From CAZRVH01 sp964608325 (lineage in GTDB: Bacteria; Patescibacteriota; Gracilibacteria; Peribacterales; Peribacteraceae), in assembly GCA_964608325.1 (NCBI GenBank), contig CAZSMX010000011.1, positions 1-28,715 of the forward strand: DNA of 28,715 nt. Reading direction: 5' to 3'. The position numbers and the translations under genes were made by a program. Positions 6,272-14,961 of the stretch are shown here, piece after piece. Numbering within the stretch: the stretch's first letter is position 1; every line of letters begins with the position of its first letter. The notes beneath the pieces were generated by a model. It saw only the letters and a program-made list of their open reading frames with translations, was not told where the DNA came from and made no database searches.

Positions 6272-7252
6272 GTGACAGAGGTATCTGTCGAGGTAATGCA
6301 TCCAAATGTCCCTCAATCCGAGCGGCAATCTTTGGGATCTATAATAAGTGGGGAGTATGATGGCAATTGGTTTTATGCAATCAAAGCAAAAGCTTTTATA
6401 GCATCAGCTATTGATGGTGATATCATCGCAACTATTTTAGAACAAAGATGTATTGCAACATTAGGCTTATTCCCTAGCAAAGAAGAAAAAGAATCTTGGA
6501 GAAATTCATTACCTGCTTTGGCAAGAGTAATGAAGTTGGCTCAATTGAATGAACAAATTATCTTACTGGAATATTGTCCACCTTCGCGAGATAATATTCC
6601 AACACGAATTGATGCAGTAATTTGTGGAGCAGATAGAAAAGGACAACTACATGCAATCCTCATCGAATTAAAACAATGGGCAAATATGCCTATGAAATTA
6701 TCAGATAAAGACGGATATATAAAAATTCAAATGGGAAGGAAGTGGATTAATAAACGTCATCCAAGAAAGCAGGCAGAAGATTATAGAAATCATATGCAAA
6801 AAGTAATGTCTATCTGCGGATTAGATGCTAACTACATTATTTTTCACGCATATGCATATCTTCATAATGCAATTAATCTTTCACAGGTAAAAAAGGATAT
6901 TCTTTTTGGAAATAAAAGTGAATTCGACGAAGATAGTCGTCTATATACAAATGATTTTGCTGGAATTCTTGCAAAAAAATTCAGCGAATTTACAGGGGCA
7001 GGAAAGGGAGAAGGTGCCTTGGTTGCAATACGAACAATTCAGAATTTATCATTAAAGCATCTTGATAAACTGCCCATAAGACCAAAATCTGACGATAATT
7101 GGAAAAAGTTATATAAGAGAAAAATTTGGAGAGGTTATTCGGGTTGGCAAGATTCTAAGATTGCAAAATTCTTTTGGGTATTTGTTTGGACAATTTTTAT
7201 ACCACTTTGCTTATTGATTGGTGGCTTGGCATATATATTTTATTACAAATAA
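6272..7252 (+). CDS. PD-(D/E)XK-nuclease-like protein with C-terminal membrane anchor
   Basis: A 326-residue protein (317 if started at ATG 6296). The central region carries PTRIDAVICGAD (Asp114), then an IELKQW motif (Glu132-x-Lys134) and later a HPRKQAEDYRNHM stretch. This set resembles the nuclease-like N-terminal domain found in front of DUF2075 helicases, which in those proteins is fused to an SF1-type motor. Here no helicase follows. The chain ends in a single strongly hydrophobic helix (about 299-325, FFWVFVWTIFIPLCLLIGGL and on) with positive residues before it, so it is predicted to be tail-anchored with the nuclease part in the cytoplasm. The gene is AT-rich and its stop is 2 bases from that of the restriction-modification gene on the opposite strand. 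The family match is by motif only; nuclease activity is inferred. Confidence 0.6.
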   Translation: MTEVSVEVMHPNVPQSERQSLGSIISGEYDGNWFYAIKAKAFIASAIDGDIIATILEQRCIATLGLFPSKEEKESWRNSLPALARVMKLAQLNEQIILLEYCPPSRDNIPTRIDAVICGADRKGQLHAILIELKQWANMPMKLSDKDGYIKIQMGRKWINKRHPRKQAEDYRNHMQKVMSICGLDANYIIFHAYAYLHNAINLSQVKKDILFGNKSEFDEDSRLYTNDFAGILAKKFSEFTGAGKGEGALVAIRTIQNLSLKHLDKLPIRPKSDDNWKKLYKRKIWRGYSGWQDSKIAKFFWVFVWTIFIPLCLLIGGLAYIFYYK

Positions 7253-7254
7253 AA

Positions 7255-10200
7255 TTATTTGATCGGCCATCCCCCATTCTCCTTAATCACCTCATCTATC
7301 TCCTCCATAAGCCTCTTCGTCTCCACAAGCGCCACAACGATCTTCTGGTAGTGCTCTAGATCATCACTGGAAAGAGTACGGCCCTTACGATCTTTCAACC
7401 ACTTCTGTAGAGGTTGGTAACCACCAATGGGGAAGTTCCAGGCAGCTTCCGGTACACCGCCGAAGTATTGAGTGGGATTAATAGATACGCGCTGAGATGC
7501 AGAATCGTACGATACTTTTTCCACCACATTATCCCCTGCCACGGGATACTGCGTGATAAAGTTATACAATTTCGAAGACTCCATAAGATGCAACAAGCGA
7601 ATCTCACGACCAAGAAGGACGAGCCTCCAGAAGAGGTCTTTGTTCGATGTAAACGGCACACGAGGGAAATTAATCTTCAAAAACTCTTTGTATCTCTCGC
7701 GGTAAGTGGGTGAATGTAAAATTGCATAGATGTAATCAAAAATATCTTCTGGCAAAAACCCAGGTGTGGGATCATTTTCATAACACCACTTGTAAGTTAA
7801 CTTTAGTATTTTTTCAATTTCACAAACTAATTTCTTATTAAGATTCGGCACTTTTCCGTTTTGTGATTTATCTCCAACAAGAAGAAAATCCTTTTCTTCT
7901 AGGTATAATGGGAAAATATAATTGTATTCTCGTGTCTGCATAGAAATAGTATTTCCATCAATCAAATTTTTGGCGGCAAACACATGTTGGAATGTCTGAA
8001 GAGATAATTGACGAGTTAAGATAATTCCAAAGTTATCTCCTAATAAAAAGTTCTTCATTACAGAATCTCGCGGATAAGCCATAAAACCTTTTGAATTGCC
8101 TGTATAATATGTTTTTCTATAATCAAATGGACGATAAAGAATAGGGGTTTTGATTGGATTTTTATTTACTAAATCTTGAATGGCATTAACTAAGGTCCAA
8201 TCCCTTCCATCTGAAGGAAGATCATACTTAATTCTAATTTCATCGTCTTTTAAATGATTTACATCTTGCTTAAGAAGCTCTAGCTCTTTATCAGAAAACT
8301 GAATGCAAAAAGAATCTCGCTTGGTTTGTATTCCAGAATTCCATATTGGAAACAGTTCATTTAATTGGACCGAATTTTCATATTCCAATTGCAGATTAAA
8401 ATCCTTCGGAACAAAGAAATAATTGGGCGCAGGTGCTTCAAGTTTTTCCCATTTTGTATTTTTTTCGTCGTGAGCATTCAACCAATCATATTTACTATCA
8501 CGCTTTCCATAGAGATCCACATGATGCACAGTCCCGAGACCCATTTTCTTCTCAGAAGTTTTTACAAATAAAACAATGCTCACTCCTTGCATGATATCAA
8601 ACACGTTCTCATCCTTTCCGCCATCAGGAGCTTTTTCTTTGCGCTTACTGTTTCCATGCAAATCGACAACATAGATATGATCAAACGTCTCCAATAAACT
8701 CTTGCGCATCTGACGATGTGTGATTCCATCCAAGAACGAATTATTCGTGATCATCGCCACGATACCCTGTCCGTTTTTCTCGATGAGATGATGGGCAAAG
8801 CGAATGAATTTGATGTAATCATCATCCAAATTCAATTTCTTCTCGTTCAAATCTTTCTTGTAGTCATCAATCAACTTACCAATCCACGTCTTCCGCTTTT
8901 TTCCATCCGGACCGATTTCAATGGATGCATTCTGAGAGCTCACGCTATACGGAGGATTTCCCAGAACGACCATGATCGGCAAGTCACGCTTCACTTCCTC
9001 AGCAGCCTGGGCTTCTTCCGTCAAAGCACCATCAAGTCCCAACCCACGGAATAACGTGTCATCCTTGGGAGGAGCTTCTTCCAAACTATTCGTAAGGAAG
9101 ATCTTAAGGCGCTTCGTCAGTTTCTTTACCCCTGTTTCTGCCAGAGTCATGCTGAGTTTCAAGTGGGCGATCGTGTAACTCGCCATCATTAATTCAAAGC
9201 CGTGCAATCGTGGAACAAGATGCTCATTAGCGAAGGCTTCCCATTCGCCCGCACGATCCTTGTATCTCTCGTGTACATTGCGGATCACTTCATTCAAAAA
9301 GGTTCCGGTTCCTACGGCAGGATCTAGGATCTGTACTCGGTCTATCTTTTTTGTGGAGGTTTTATTCTGTTCCGTGTATTTCCAGTCGATCTGTGCCCTA
9401 TCTGCAAGACCTTGGGGCAAATCGAAGTGTTCTTTCAGCAACGCGTCGACTGAGCGAACAATGTATCGCACGACCGGAAGAGGCGTGTAAAAGACGCCGC
9501 GTTCCACGCGAAGTTTCGGATCATACTCACGGAGGAAGTCCTCGTAGAAATGGATGATGGGATCGTGGGTCGCGTCATCGCCCTTCTCATACAGACCGTG
9601 TACGAGTGCTTTCACATCCGCATGAACGAACACGTCACATAATTCATCCACAATGAATGAGAGCTTCTTTTCGAAGTTAGCACCTGCGATATGGTCAAAA
9701 AATTGCTGCAGTAGATGGTTGCTTGCAGGGATCTTTTCTCGCGCTTCTGTACGAGAAAAACTATCCGGCGTTTCATCATTGTAACGCGCCACAAACAACC
9801 CATATACGAGCGTCTGTGAATAGAGATCGGCAAAATTCTCGTCATCCAAATCATGAATAAGCTTCGTTTTTAGAATATCTCGGATCTTCTCAATATCGCC
9901 TTTCATGCCTCCAAATCCCGGCGCAAGGATCTCGGAAATATTGTCACGCAACCTGCGTGCCTTGCCTCCCATGATCTTCGCCAAATGCTGTGCGGAACGA
10001 ATACTATCAACTGGCTCCGTTACGAAATCCGCAATAGTCCTCTCCAGCGTACCGAACACATCAGGCTTCTGGTCAATTTTGCTTTCATTCTTCACCCCGA
10101 TAATAATAGGATCGCCGTAACGCTGCCCATTCTTATAGAAACGGAATTCAATTCCATTTGTTAAAATAAGGTTCGCATATCCGTAGTACCTCGCCATCTG

Positions 10201-10452
10201 TTCCCCTTTCTCGATTTTATCCAGATCCACGTAGATATCCTTGGCTTCCACCCACGCGATGGGAGTTTCATCTTTTAGAAAAATGAAATCCGGACGGCCG
10301 TGAGCGCTTCCTTTTGGCTCATTCACAATCTTAAGATTTGTTGTGTCTTTGAATAAAGTCTCCAATGCAGGTCGATAGCTATGTTCCTGCGCATGACCCG
10401 TTTCCAGGGCAGATTGGATTTGCGATAGATAGGACGCTATTGAGGAGCTCAT
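7255..10452 (-). CDS. Single-chain restriction-modification enzyme, type IIG/ISP-like N6-adenine methyltransferase
   Basis: A 1065-residue enzyme predicted to both cut and methylate DNA at a specific site. The N-terminal nuclease domain has RPDFIF (Asp55) and WVEAKD (Glu69-x-Lys71). A helical linker follows (about 150-315). The methyltransferase has GVFYTP (319-324, motif X), DPAVGTGTFL (377-386, AdoMet-binding motif I), HGFE (417-420) and NPPY (499-502, catalytic motif IV). The last 400 residues are the likely target-recognition domain, including SGIQTKRD and DYRKTYYTG stretches typical of type ISP enzymes. There is no helicase domain, unlike full type ISP proteins of about 1500 residues, so it should act without translocation, as type IIG enzymes do. 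All key motifs are intact. No separate specificity subunit is nearby. Confidence 0.88.
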   Translation of the reverse strand: MSSSIASYLSQIQSALETGHAQEHSYRPALETLFKDTTNLKIVNEPKGSAHGRPDFIFLKDETPIAWVEAKDIYVDLDKIEKGEQMARYYGYANLILTNGIEFRFYKNGQRYGDPIIIGVKNESKIDQKPDVFGTLERTIADFVTEPVDSIRSAQHLAKIMGGKARRLRDNISEILAPGFGGMKGDIEKIRDILKTKLIHDLDDENFADLYSQTLVYGLFVARYNDETPDSFSRTEAREKIPASNHLLQQFFDHIAGANFEKKLSFIVDELCDVFVHADVKALVHGLYEKGDDATHDPIIHFYEDFLREYDPKLRVERGVFYTPLPVVRYIVRSVDALLKEHFDLPQGLADRAQIDWKYTEQNKTSTKKIDRVQILDPAVGTGTFLNEVIRNVHERYKDRAGEWEAFANEHLVPRLHGFELMMASYTIAHLKLSMTLAETGVKKLTKRLKIFLTNSLEEAPPKDDTLFRGLGLDGALTEEAQAAEEVKRDLPIMVVLGNPPYSVSSQNASIEIGPDGKKRKTWIGKLIDDYKKDLNEKKLNLDDDYIKFIRFAHHLIEKNGQGIVAMITNNSFLDGITHRQMRKSLLETFDHIYVVDLHGNSKRKEKAPDGGKDENVFDIMQGVSIVLFVKTSEKKMGLGTVHHVDLYGKRDSKYDWLNAHDEKNTKWEKLEAPAPNYFFVPKDFNLQLEYENSVQLNELFPIWNSGIQTKRDSFCIQFSDKELELLKQDVNHLKDDEIRIKYDLPSDGRDWTLVNAIQDLVNKNPIKTPILYRPFDYRKTYYTGNSKGFMAYPRDSVMKNFLLGDNFGIILTRQLSLQTFQHVFAAKNLIDGNTISMQTREYNYIFPLYLEEKDFLLVGDKSQNGKVPNLNKKLVCEIEKILKLTYKWCYENDPTPGFLPEDIFDYIYAILHSPTYRERYKEFLKINFPRVPFTSNKDLFWRLVLLGREIRLLHLMESSKLYNFITQYPVAGDNVVEKVSYDSASQRVSINPTQYFGGVPEAAWNFPIGGYQPLQKWLKDRKGRTLSSDDLEHYQKIVVALVETKRLMEEIDEVIKENGGWPIK

Positions 10453-10503
10453 TTAGTTAGAAGCTAGCGAAAGATTGGTATAAATGAAAGGAAACCGATC
10501 CCC

Positions 10504-11172
10504 TTACTCCAACACGTAATCCCGGTGTCCGTCGCGGTACACCAACCGTTCCGCTTCAGACTTGGAGAACCGCAGGATCTGCGCCGCCAATTCATCCGGT
10601 GTGTGCATGATCTTCTCCTTCTCCTCCAGTGCCTTGCCGGTGACACCGTGGCGGGATAGCTGCGTATCGGTAGGACCGGGGAAAAGAAGCTTCACGCGCA
10701 GGTGCGGATACGTCTTGCGCAGGATCTGCGCGAAGTGCATCGCCGTCTGCTTCACCAGCGTATAGAGCGCGGGGTCCGTGGACTCGCGCAACGCATGGAC
10801 GGAGGACATCTGCAACACCAGGGCATCCGGTGCGAGCTTGGGCTGCAGCGCTTTGGTCACCAGCCACGCGCCTTTCACGTGCACGGCGAAGAGCGCGTCG
10901 AACTCCCCTTCCGTACTGTCGAACAGGGTGCCGCGCCGCATGATGCCGGCATTGTTGAAGAGCACGTCGATGGGTCCGGGAACGGACGCAGCGGCCGCTT
11001 CCACGCTCGCGGCATCGGTGATGTCCGTCGGGACATGGTGGAAATGCTCCGACACCGGGGATGCCGGGGCGTGCGTATCGAGCGCGTACACGCGGTAGCC
11101 GTCCTGCAGGAAGGCCTTGGCGGTGGCAAGGCCGATGCCGCTGCAACCGCCGGTGATCACGACGGTCTTCAT
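10504..11172 (-). CDS. Short-chain dehydrogenase/reductase (SDR)
   Basis: A 222-residue NAD(P)-dependent oxidoreductase of the classical SDR type. TGGCSGIG (7-14) binds the dinucleotide, the Asp at 32 after the second strand favours NAD(H), and NNAG is at 73-76. The catalytic Ser is near 123-124, with Tyr137 and Lys141 (YTLVK). The substrate is not apparent. The gene starts 4 bases after the stop of the DUF4015 gene, so the two form a minus-strand operon. It is slightly short for the family (usual about 240-260). Base composition is GC-rich again, marking the right edge of the accessory island at about 10453-10503. Confidence 0.9.
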   Translation of the reverse strand: MKTVVITGGCSGIGLATAKAFLQDGYRVYALDTHAPASPVSEHFHHVPTDITDAASVEAAAASVPGPIDVLFNNAGIMRRGTLFDSTEGEFDALFAVHVKGAWLVTKALQPKLAPDALVLQMSSVHALRESTDPALYTLVKQTAMHFAQILRKTYPHLRVKLLFPGPTDTQLSRHGVTGKALEEKEKIMHTPDELAAQILRFSKSEAERLVYRDGHRDYVLE

Positions 11173-11176
11173 GCTA

Positions 11177-12496
11177 TTAAATGCAATTCGCGGGGACCTT
11201 GGGTTCCATGGCGGCCATGCCCGGGTACGTGTAGGTGTAGTTGTTGTTCGCGTTCCACACCTGGAAGCCGCACATGCCCGAGTCGTACACGGCCTGCATT
11301 TGGTCCATCATGTCTTTCTTGTCCACGTAGTAGCCTTGGATCCACGGGCGCAGCTTGTGCTTGTGTTCGTCACCGAGCAGCTCCTGGTAGCCCGTGAGCG
11401 TGCGGTACACGAGCCAGTACATGCGGCTCACCGGATGCTTGGCGGGGTTGTAGTACTCCGGCGAGGTGAAGGTGGCGGGGTAGGCCATGGGGGAGATGAC
11501 ATCCAGGAGGGGGGCGAAGCGGACCACGTCCTGGCCCAACGTCTTCACGTTCACTTCGTAGTTCCATCCCAGGATAGCGTAGCTGGAGATGCCCAACTTG
11601 GTTCCGGGTCCGCAGCGGTCGACGGTCTCGCGCGCTGCCTTGATAAACTTCTCCACTTTCTCCGCCTTCTCTTCCATGCTGAAGACGGCGAGGGCGCCGA
11701 AGCTGGCGGTAGAGAAGCGGATGTAGTCCATATTCACCTCGTCGATGCCGCTCTTGGCCAACTCACACATGATGTCCATGTTGTAGTCGATCGCCTTCTG
11801 GTTACTGGGGTCGATCCAGTCTTCGACGATGAGGTTGCCCTTGGGTCCGTAGACGCGCGTTTCGGGCAGGATGCTGGTGATGATGTTGTCCTTTACCGCG
11901 ATGAAGCGGCCGATGGTGTAGAGGCCGTTGTCATGCGCCTTCTGCACCACGTCCTTCACGTTGTATTTGGCGCGCACGGTGCCGTAGTGGTTGGGGAGTT
12001 CTGCGTCGGTTTCGAAGTACACGAAGGAACCCTTCACGTCGAAGACGAGCGCGTTGCCTCCGTTCTTCTTCAGGCTTTCTATGGTGGCGTCCAGGAAGTC
12101 CGTGTTCTTCACGTTGGGCGGACCCAGGTACACGGCGCGCCTGTTGTACGGGTTCATGGCGGGCTGCGTGATGGCGGACGGGGGTTTCACGTCTGCGGCG
12201 GATCCGTGGATCCCCTTCTCTTTCATGCGTTGCAATGCCCTGTCGATGCGGCTTTGCATGAGGGACATCATGCCCGCCTTGGACGAAGCCGAGGCCCCCT
12301 TGATGGTCGCACCCGTTCCAACGACGGCGGGTTTCATGTTGGGCACCAGCGCGTTGAGCGCGATGTCCGCGGTACCGTTCGTTGTCCGCATCAGCTGCGG
12401 CAGGAGGATCATGGTGGCGCCGAAGAAAACGGCGATAAGGATCTCCGTTAGGACGCGCCGTGATGTTCTTGGTGTAGGAAGCCCGTGAAGTTGCAT
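11177..12496 (-). CDS. Putative glycoside hydrolase, DUF4015 family, membrane-anchored
   Basis: A 439-residue protein with a TIM-barrel-like domain of the DUF4015 (putative glycosyl hydrolase) family. An N-terminal hydrophobic segment (about residues 16-34, LIAVFFGATMILLPQL) is a signal or membrane anchor. A spacer follows, then the domain from about RRAVYLGPPN onward. It includes LVFDVKGSFVYF, GLYTIGRFIAVKD, the acidic segment DEVNMDYIRF, which probably holds catalytic or substrate-binding acids, and ISPMAYPATF near the end. The domain is predicted to act outside the cell on polysaccharide, possibly the cell envelope; activity is unproven for the family. The start is uncertain: ATGs at 12547 and 12652 are also in frame, but 12496 gives the best anchor placement. 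Confidence 0.82.
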   Translation of the reverse strand: MQLHGLPTPRTSRRVLTEILIAVFFGATMILLPQLMRTTNGTADIALNALVPNMKPAVVGTGATIKGASASSKAGMMSLMQSRIDRALQRMKEKGIHGSAADVKPPSAITQPAMNPYNRRAVYLGPPNVKNTDFLDATIESLKKNGGNALVFDVKGSFVYFETDAELPNHYGTVRAKYNVKDVVQKAHDNGLYTIGRFIAVKDNIITSILPETRVYGPKGNLIVEDWIDPSNQKAIDYNMDIMCELAKSGIDEVNMDYIRFSTASFGALAVFSMEEKAEKVEKFIKAARETVDRCGPGTKLGISSYAILGWNYEVNVKTLGQDVVRFAPLLDVISPMAYPATFTSPEYYNPAKHPVSRMYWLVYRTLTGYQELLGDEHKHKLRPWIQGYYVDKKDMMDQMQAVYDSGMCGFQVWNANNNYTYTYPGMAAMEPKVPANCI

Positions 12497-12666
12497 AGAA
12501 GGAAAAGCAAGCACGGCTCCAATCGTGCCTACGGATCGCCGATCCATCAAGAACAAATTTTTTATACGGAATGCAAAGAATAGTAGACGCATTTTTGTAC
12601 GAAATGACGAGTGCTCATCGTCTTCATATCTGGGATACTTGCTTCTATTCATTCCCTTTGCCTCTT

Positions 12667-13287
12667 ATGAATGACACTACCCGCACGGTCGCCATCACTG
12701 CCATCGTAGTGATCGCCATCCTCATCATCGCCTTCATCGCATTTACCAATCCGTCCTCCCCGCTCTACACGGGAAACGGCGCCGCGTCGTCCAGCTCCTC
12801 CGCGGTATCGTCCGTGATGCCGTCGTCTTCCTCCGCGAGCTCCCGGGAGGACGCGTCTTCCGTCTCGTCCGCGGCGGTTTCATCCGTCGCTTCCTCCGTG
12901 ACGGCGAATTCCTCGACCGCGACCAGCGGCTCGTCGTCTTCGTTCGAGCAAAGCACGCCGCGCGAAACGGTGTCCCGCTTCTACTTGGAATGGGCGACGT
13001 ACGGCGGCTTCATCAATAACGAACTCGCGGCGACGAGCTCCTTCCTCACCGAACGCATGAGGACCACCGTCGACGAGGCATCGGACATCTTCTGCAACGA
13101 CCGCCAGCCGCTGAACTTCACCACGGTATTGCTCGTGAAGGGCGACAGCGAGGCGACGGTACAGGTGAACGAGCGCTACGCGAACAACGTGACGGTGTCG
13201 CCCATGGTGACGGTGCGCAGCGAGGACGGAGCATGGCGTATTGACGGAGTGACCTGCCCGGCGTCATCATCGAGCAGTTCCCTGTAA
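12667..13287 (+). CDS. Membrane-anchored protein with Ser-rich stalk
   Basis: A 206-residue protein. An N-terminal membrane helix (about 7-27, VAITAIVVIAILIIAFIAF) is followed by a low-complexity Ser/Ala/Val stalk (about 38-93). A compact C-terminal domain (about 98-195, PRETVSRFYLEWATYGG to DGAWRIDGVTC) then ends in a short Ser run. The end domain has the look of a small NTF2-like/DUF3828-type fold (start helix TVSRFYLEW, final W-R-I-D strand), but this is a weak guess. It is probably exposed outside the membrane on a flexible stalk. It lies 17 bases before the CPBP protease gene and is likely in the same operon. The leader is C/T-rich with no Shine-Dalgarno site. Confidence 0.75.
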   Translation: MNDTTRTVAITAIVVIAILIIAFIAFTNPSSPLYTGNGAASSSSSAVSSVMPSSSSASSREDASSVSSAAVSSVASSVTANSSTATSGSSSSFEQSTPRETVSRFYLEWATYGGFINNELAATSSFLTERMRTTVDEASDIFCNDRQPLNFTTVLLVKGDSEATVQVNERYANNVTVSPMVTVRSEDGAWRIDGVTCPASSSSSSL

Positions 13288-13304
13288 CTCGTTTCCCCCT
13301 CTCC

Positions 13305-14114
13305 ATGAAACAATTCTTCTTCTGGAAGAACGCGAAGGCGCCTTCATACCCCTGGCGTCTTTTCGCGTTGTACTCCGTCTTGGGCGTCGTGGCCGCCATC
13401 AGCATCCTGCCATACCTCCTGTCGCTGCTGGACCTCAGCGGCAATCCACTCCCCATCCCGCTGCGGCAGGTGGTGGTGGAACAGATCATCCAGTCCGCGA
13501 TCATCATTTTGCCCGCGGTAGGGCTGGGACTCCTGATGGCGCGCCGCGTGAAACTGGGATCCCCCTACCTGGAGGCATTGCTCTATAAAAAGAAGATGCC
13601 GCACGGCTTCGGCAAGGTACTCGGTCTGTCGATCGTCCTGGGATTCCTGGCCAGCGTGACCATCGCCATCGCGGACCTGCTGTTCATCCGCGACGAAGTA
13701 CTGAGCAACATCGGGCAGGTGAACGCGATTCCGGTCGCATGGAGGATTCTCACCGCGTTCTACGGCGGTATCGACGAGGAAATCCTCATGCGCCTCTTCT
13801 TCATGACGCTGGTGGCGTGGATCGTATGGAAAGTGCAACGCTCCCCGGAAAAAGGCGCGTCGAATACGGCGATGTGGATCGCGTTGGGACTCTCCACGTT
13901 CTTCTTCGGACTCAGCCACCTGCCCGTCACATCGGCTTTGACGGACGTCGGCCCCTGGGTGCTACTGCGCGCGCTGGTCCTCAACGGCATCGGAGGCGCC
14001 GTGTTCGGATGGCTCTACTGGAAGAAAGGATTCGAAGCCGCGATGATCTCGCACTTCACAGCCGATATCACGCTGCAGGTACTGGTGCCTGCCGTGGTGG
14101 GGGCGTTCGCGTAA
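13305..14114 (+). CDS. CPBP-family intramembrane metalloprotease
   Basis: A 269-residue multi-pass membrane protein of the CPBP (CAAX protease/Abi) family, which cuts substrates within or next to the membrane. The conserved motifs are all present: GIDEEILMR (Glu158, Glu159 and Arg163, the EExxxR motif), FFGLSH (His205) and HFTADI (His250 and Asp254). About six to seven membrane helices are predicted. Family members process prenylated proteins or protect against bacteriocins; the substrate here is unknown. It follows the Ser-rich anchored protein by 17 bases, so that protein or another envelope protein could be a partner. No Shine-Dalgarno site; the leader is TTTCCCCCTCTCC. Confidence 0.92.
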   Translation: MKQFFFWKNAKAPSYPWRLFALYSVLGVVAAISILPYLLSLLDLSGNPLPIPLRQVVVEQIIQSAIIILPAVGLGLLMARRVKLGSPYLEALLYKKKMPHGFGKVLGLSIVLGFLASVTIAIADLLFIRDEVLSNIGQVNAIPVAWRILTAFYGGIDEEILMRLFFMTLVAWIVWKVQRSPEKGASNTAMWIALGLSTFFFGLSHLPVTSALTDVGPWVLLRALVLNGIGGAVFGWLYWKKGFEAAMISHFTADITLQVLVPAVVGAFA

Positions 14115-14136
14115 ACGAAAAACACCCGACGTATGT

Positions 14137-14165
14137 CACCCTGAGCCTGTCGAAGGGCGAGGGTG
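14137..14165. repeat. REP-like short palindromic repeat
   Basis: CACCCT at 14137-14142 and AGGGTG at 14160-14165 flank GAGCCTGTCGAAGGGCG, with CCCT/AGGG nested inside. This matches the CCCTGAGC..GTCGAAGGG family of dispersed palindromes known from many unrelated bacterial genomes. It lies just past the CPBP stop and could stabilise or end that transcript. Only one copy is in this window. Confidence 0.6.
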
Positions 14166-14214
14166 GCATCGTTTGGCGAACGGAAAAATCGAGCGGTGCG
14201 GGATCGCGTACTCC

Positions 14215-14319
14215 TTAGAAGGAGACGGGAACCGACACGAGCGTCGACAGGGAAATTCCGAGGATGCAACCGATCATGATGAAGAGTGCGAAGCGGTTGC
14301 CGGGGGAGCGACGTTCCAT
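14215..14319 (-). CDS. Small single-pass membrane protein (34 aa), hypothetical
   Basis: ATG 14319-14317 to TAA 14217-14215 encodes a short protein with a basic start (MERRSPGNRF) followed by one hydrophobic helix (about 11-32, ALFIMIGCILGISLSTLVSV). The charge pattern fits a membrane protein with its N-terminus inside the cell. No family is recognised. It fills an otherwise empty stretch between the CPBP and Nudix genes. No Shine-Dalgarno site; a TACCAT box ends 8 bases before the ATG. Confidence 0.4.
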   Translation of the reverse strand: MERRSPGNRFALFIMIGCILGISLSTLVSVPVSF

Positions 14320-14541
14320 ATGAACAGATGGTAGCGATGATTTTCCCGATTTCGAGCAGATCAACTTGCGAAAAACCATGCGTTGTCAGTTCATTTTTTC
14401 ACGTATGTTTACGCGCGGGATTCGTATGATTCCACGGTGTTTATGGATCGTTGTATACGTGTTTAATTTTCGATGCATAGAACGATTCATTTCACGCGCG
14501 GATAATCCTGATCCTATTCGGCGATTTGGAAAATATTTTTT
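14320..14541. other. Intergenic region with no recognised gene
   Basis: About 220 AT-leaning bases upstream of the first Nudix gene. It must hold that gene's promoter (A/T-rich box near 14530-14540) and probably the promoter of the small minus-strand ORF. No hairpin with a T-run, tRNA or coding frame of convincing quality was found. Confidence 0.3.
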
Positions 14542-14961
14542 ATGCACTACAGTGTCCGCATGCTGCACATCGCGCTCACCGTATTGCGGGATGAAGAAGG
14601 AAAATTCCTGTTCCAGTTTCGCGACGGCAATGCTCCGACGAACAAACTGCGCGTCACGTTCTTCGGCGGCAGCATCGATGCGGGTGAAGATCCTGCGCAA
14701 GCCGCGCTGCGCGAACTGAAGGAAGAGTTGGAACTCGACGTGGGGCCGGGGGAGCTGCGGCTCGTGGTCGCAAAGCCATGGCACCAGGAGGAATTGCACG
14801 AAGACGAAACGATGAACGTGTTCGAAGTGACGAAGCGCGTGTCGTGGGACGATATCCGCGTGCGCGAGGGGGCGGGCGCCGTATTCCTCACGAAGGAAGA
14901 ATTGCTGTCGCTGGAGATCGCCACCCCCTTCGTGAAGGAAGTGATGGCGGAATGTTTTTAA
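14542..14961 (+). CDS. Nudix hydrolase
   Basis: A 139-residue Nudix-fold enzyme expected to hydrolyse a nucleoside diphosphate linked to another group. The Nudix box is at residues 43-65: Gly43, Glu49, Arg57-Glu58 and Glu61-Glu62 are present (GGSIDAGED then RELKEELEL). The conserved Gly near the end of the box is Glu64, a mild deviation outside the metal-binding Glu residues. The substrate is not predictable. ATG 14560 (MLHIALTVL) is an alternative start. The stop TAA overlaps the opposing Nudix gene's stop in the palindrome TTAA, so the two Nudix genes meet tail to tail. Confidence 0.85.
   Translation: MHYSVRMLHIALTVLRDEEGKFLFQFRDGNAPTNKLRVTFFGGSIDAGEDPAQAALRELKEELELDVGPGELRLVVAKPWHQEELHEDETMNVFEVTKRVSWDDIRVREGAGAVFLTKEELLSLEIATPFVKEVMAECF

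Noticed and set aside
10464..10646. 60-residue minus-strand frame at the SDR 3' end
   Set aside because: It overlaps the SDR gene in another frame and has shadow-like Arg-rich composition.
11117..12451. Long plus-strand open frame opposite the DUF4015 gene
   Set aside because: His/Val/Gly-rich translation typical of an antisense shadow; the minus strand encodes a recognised family.
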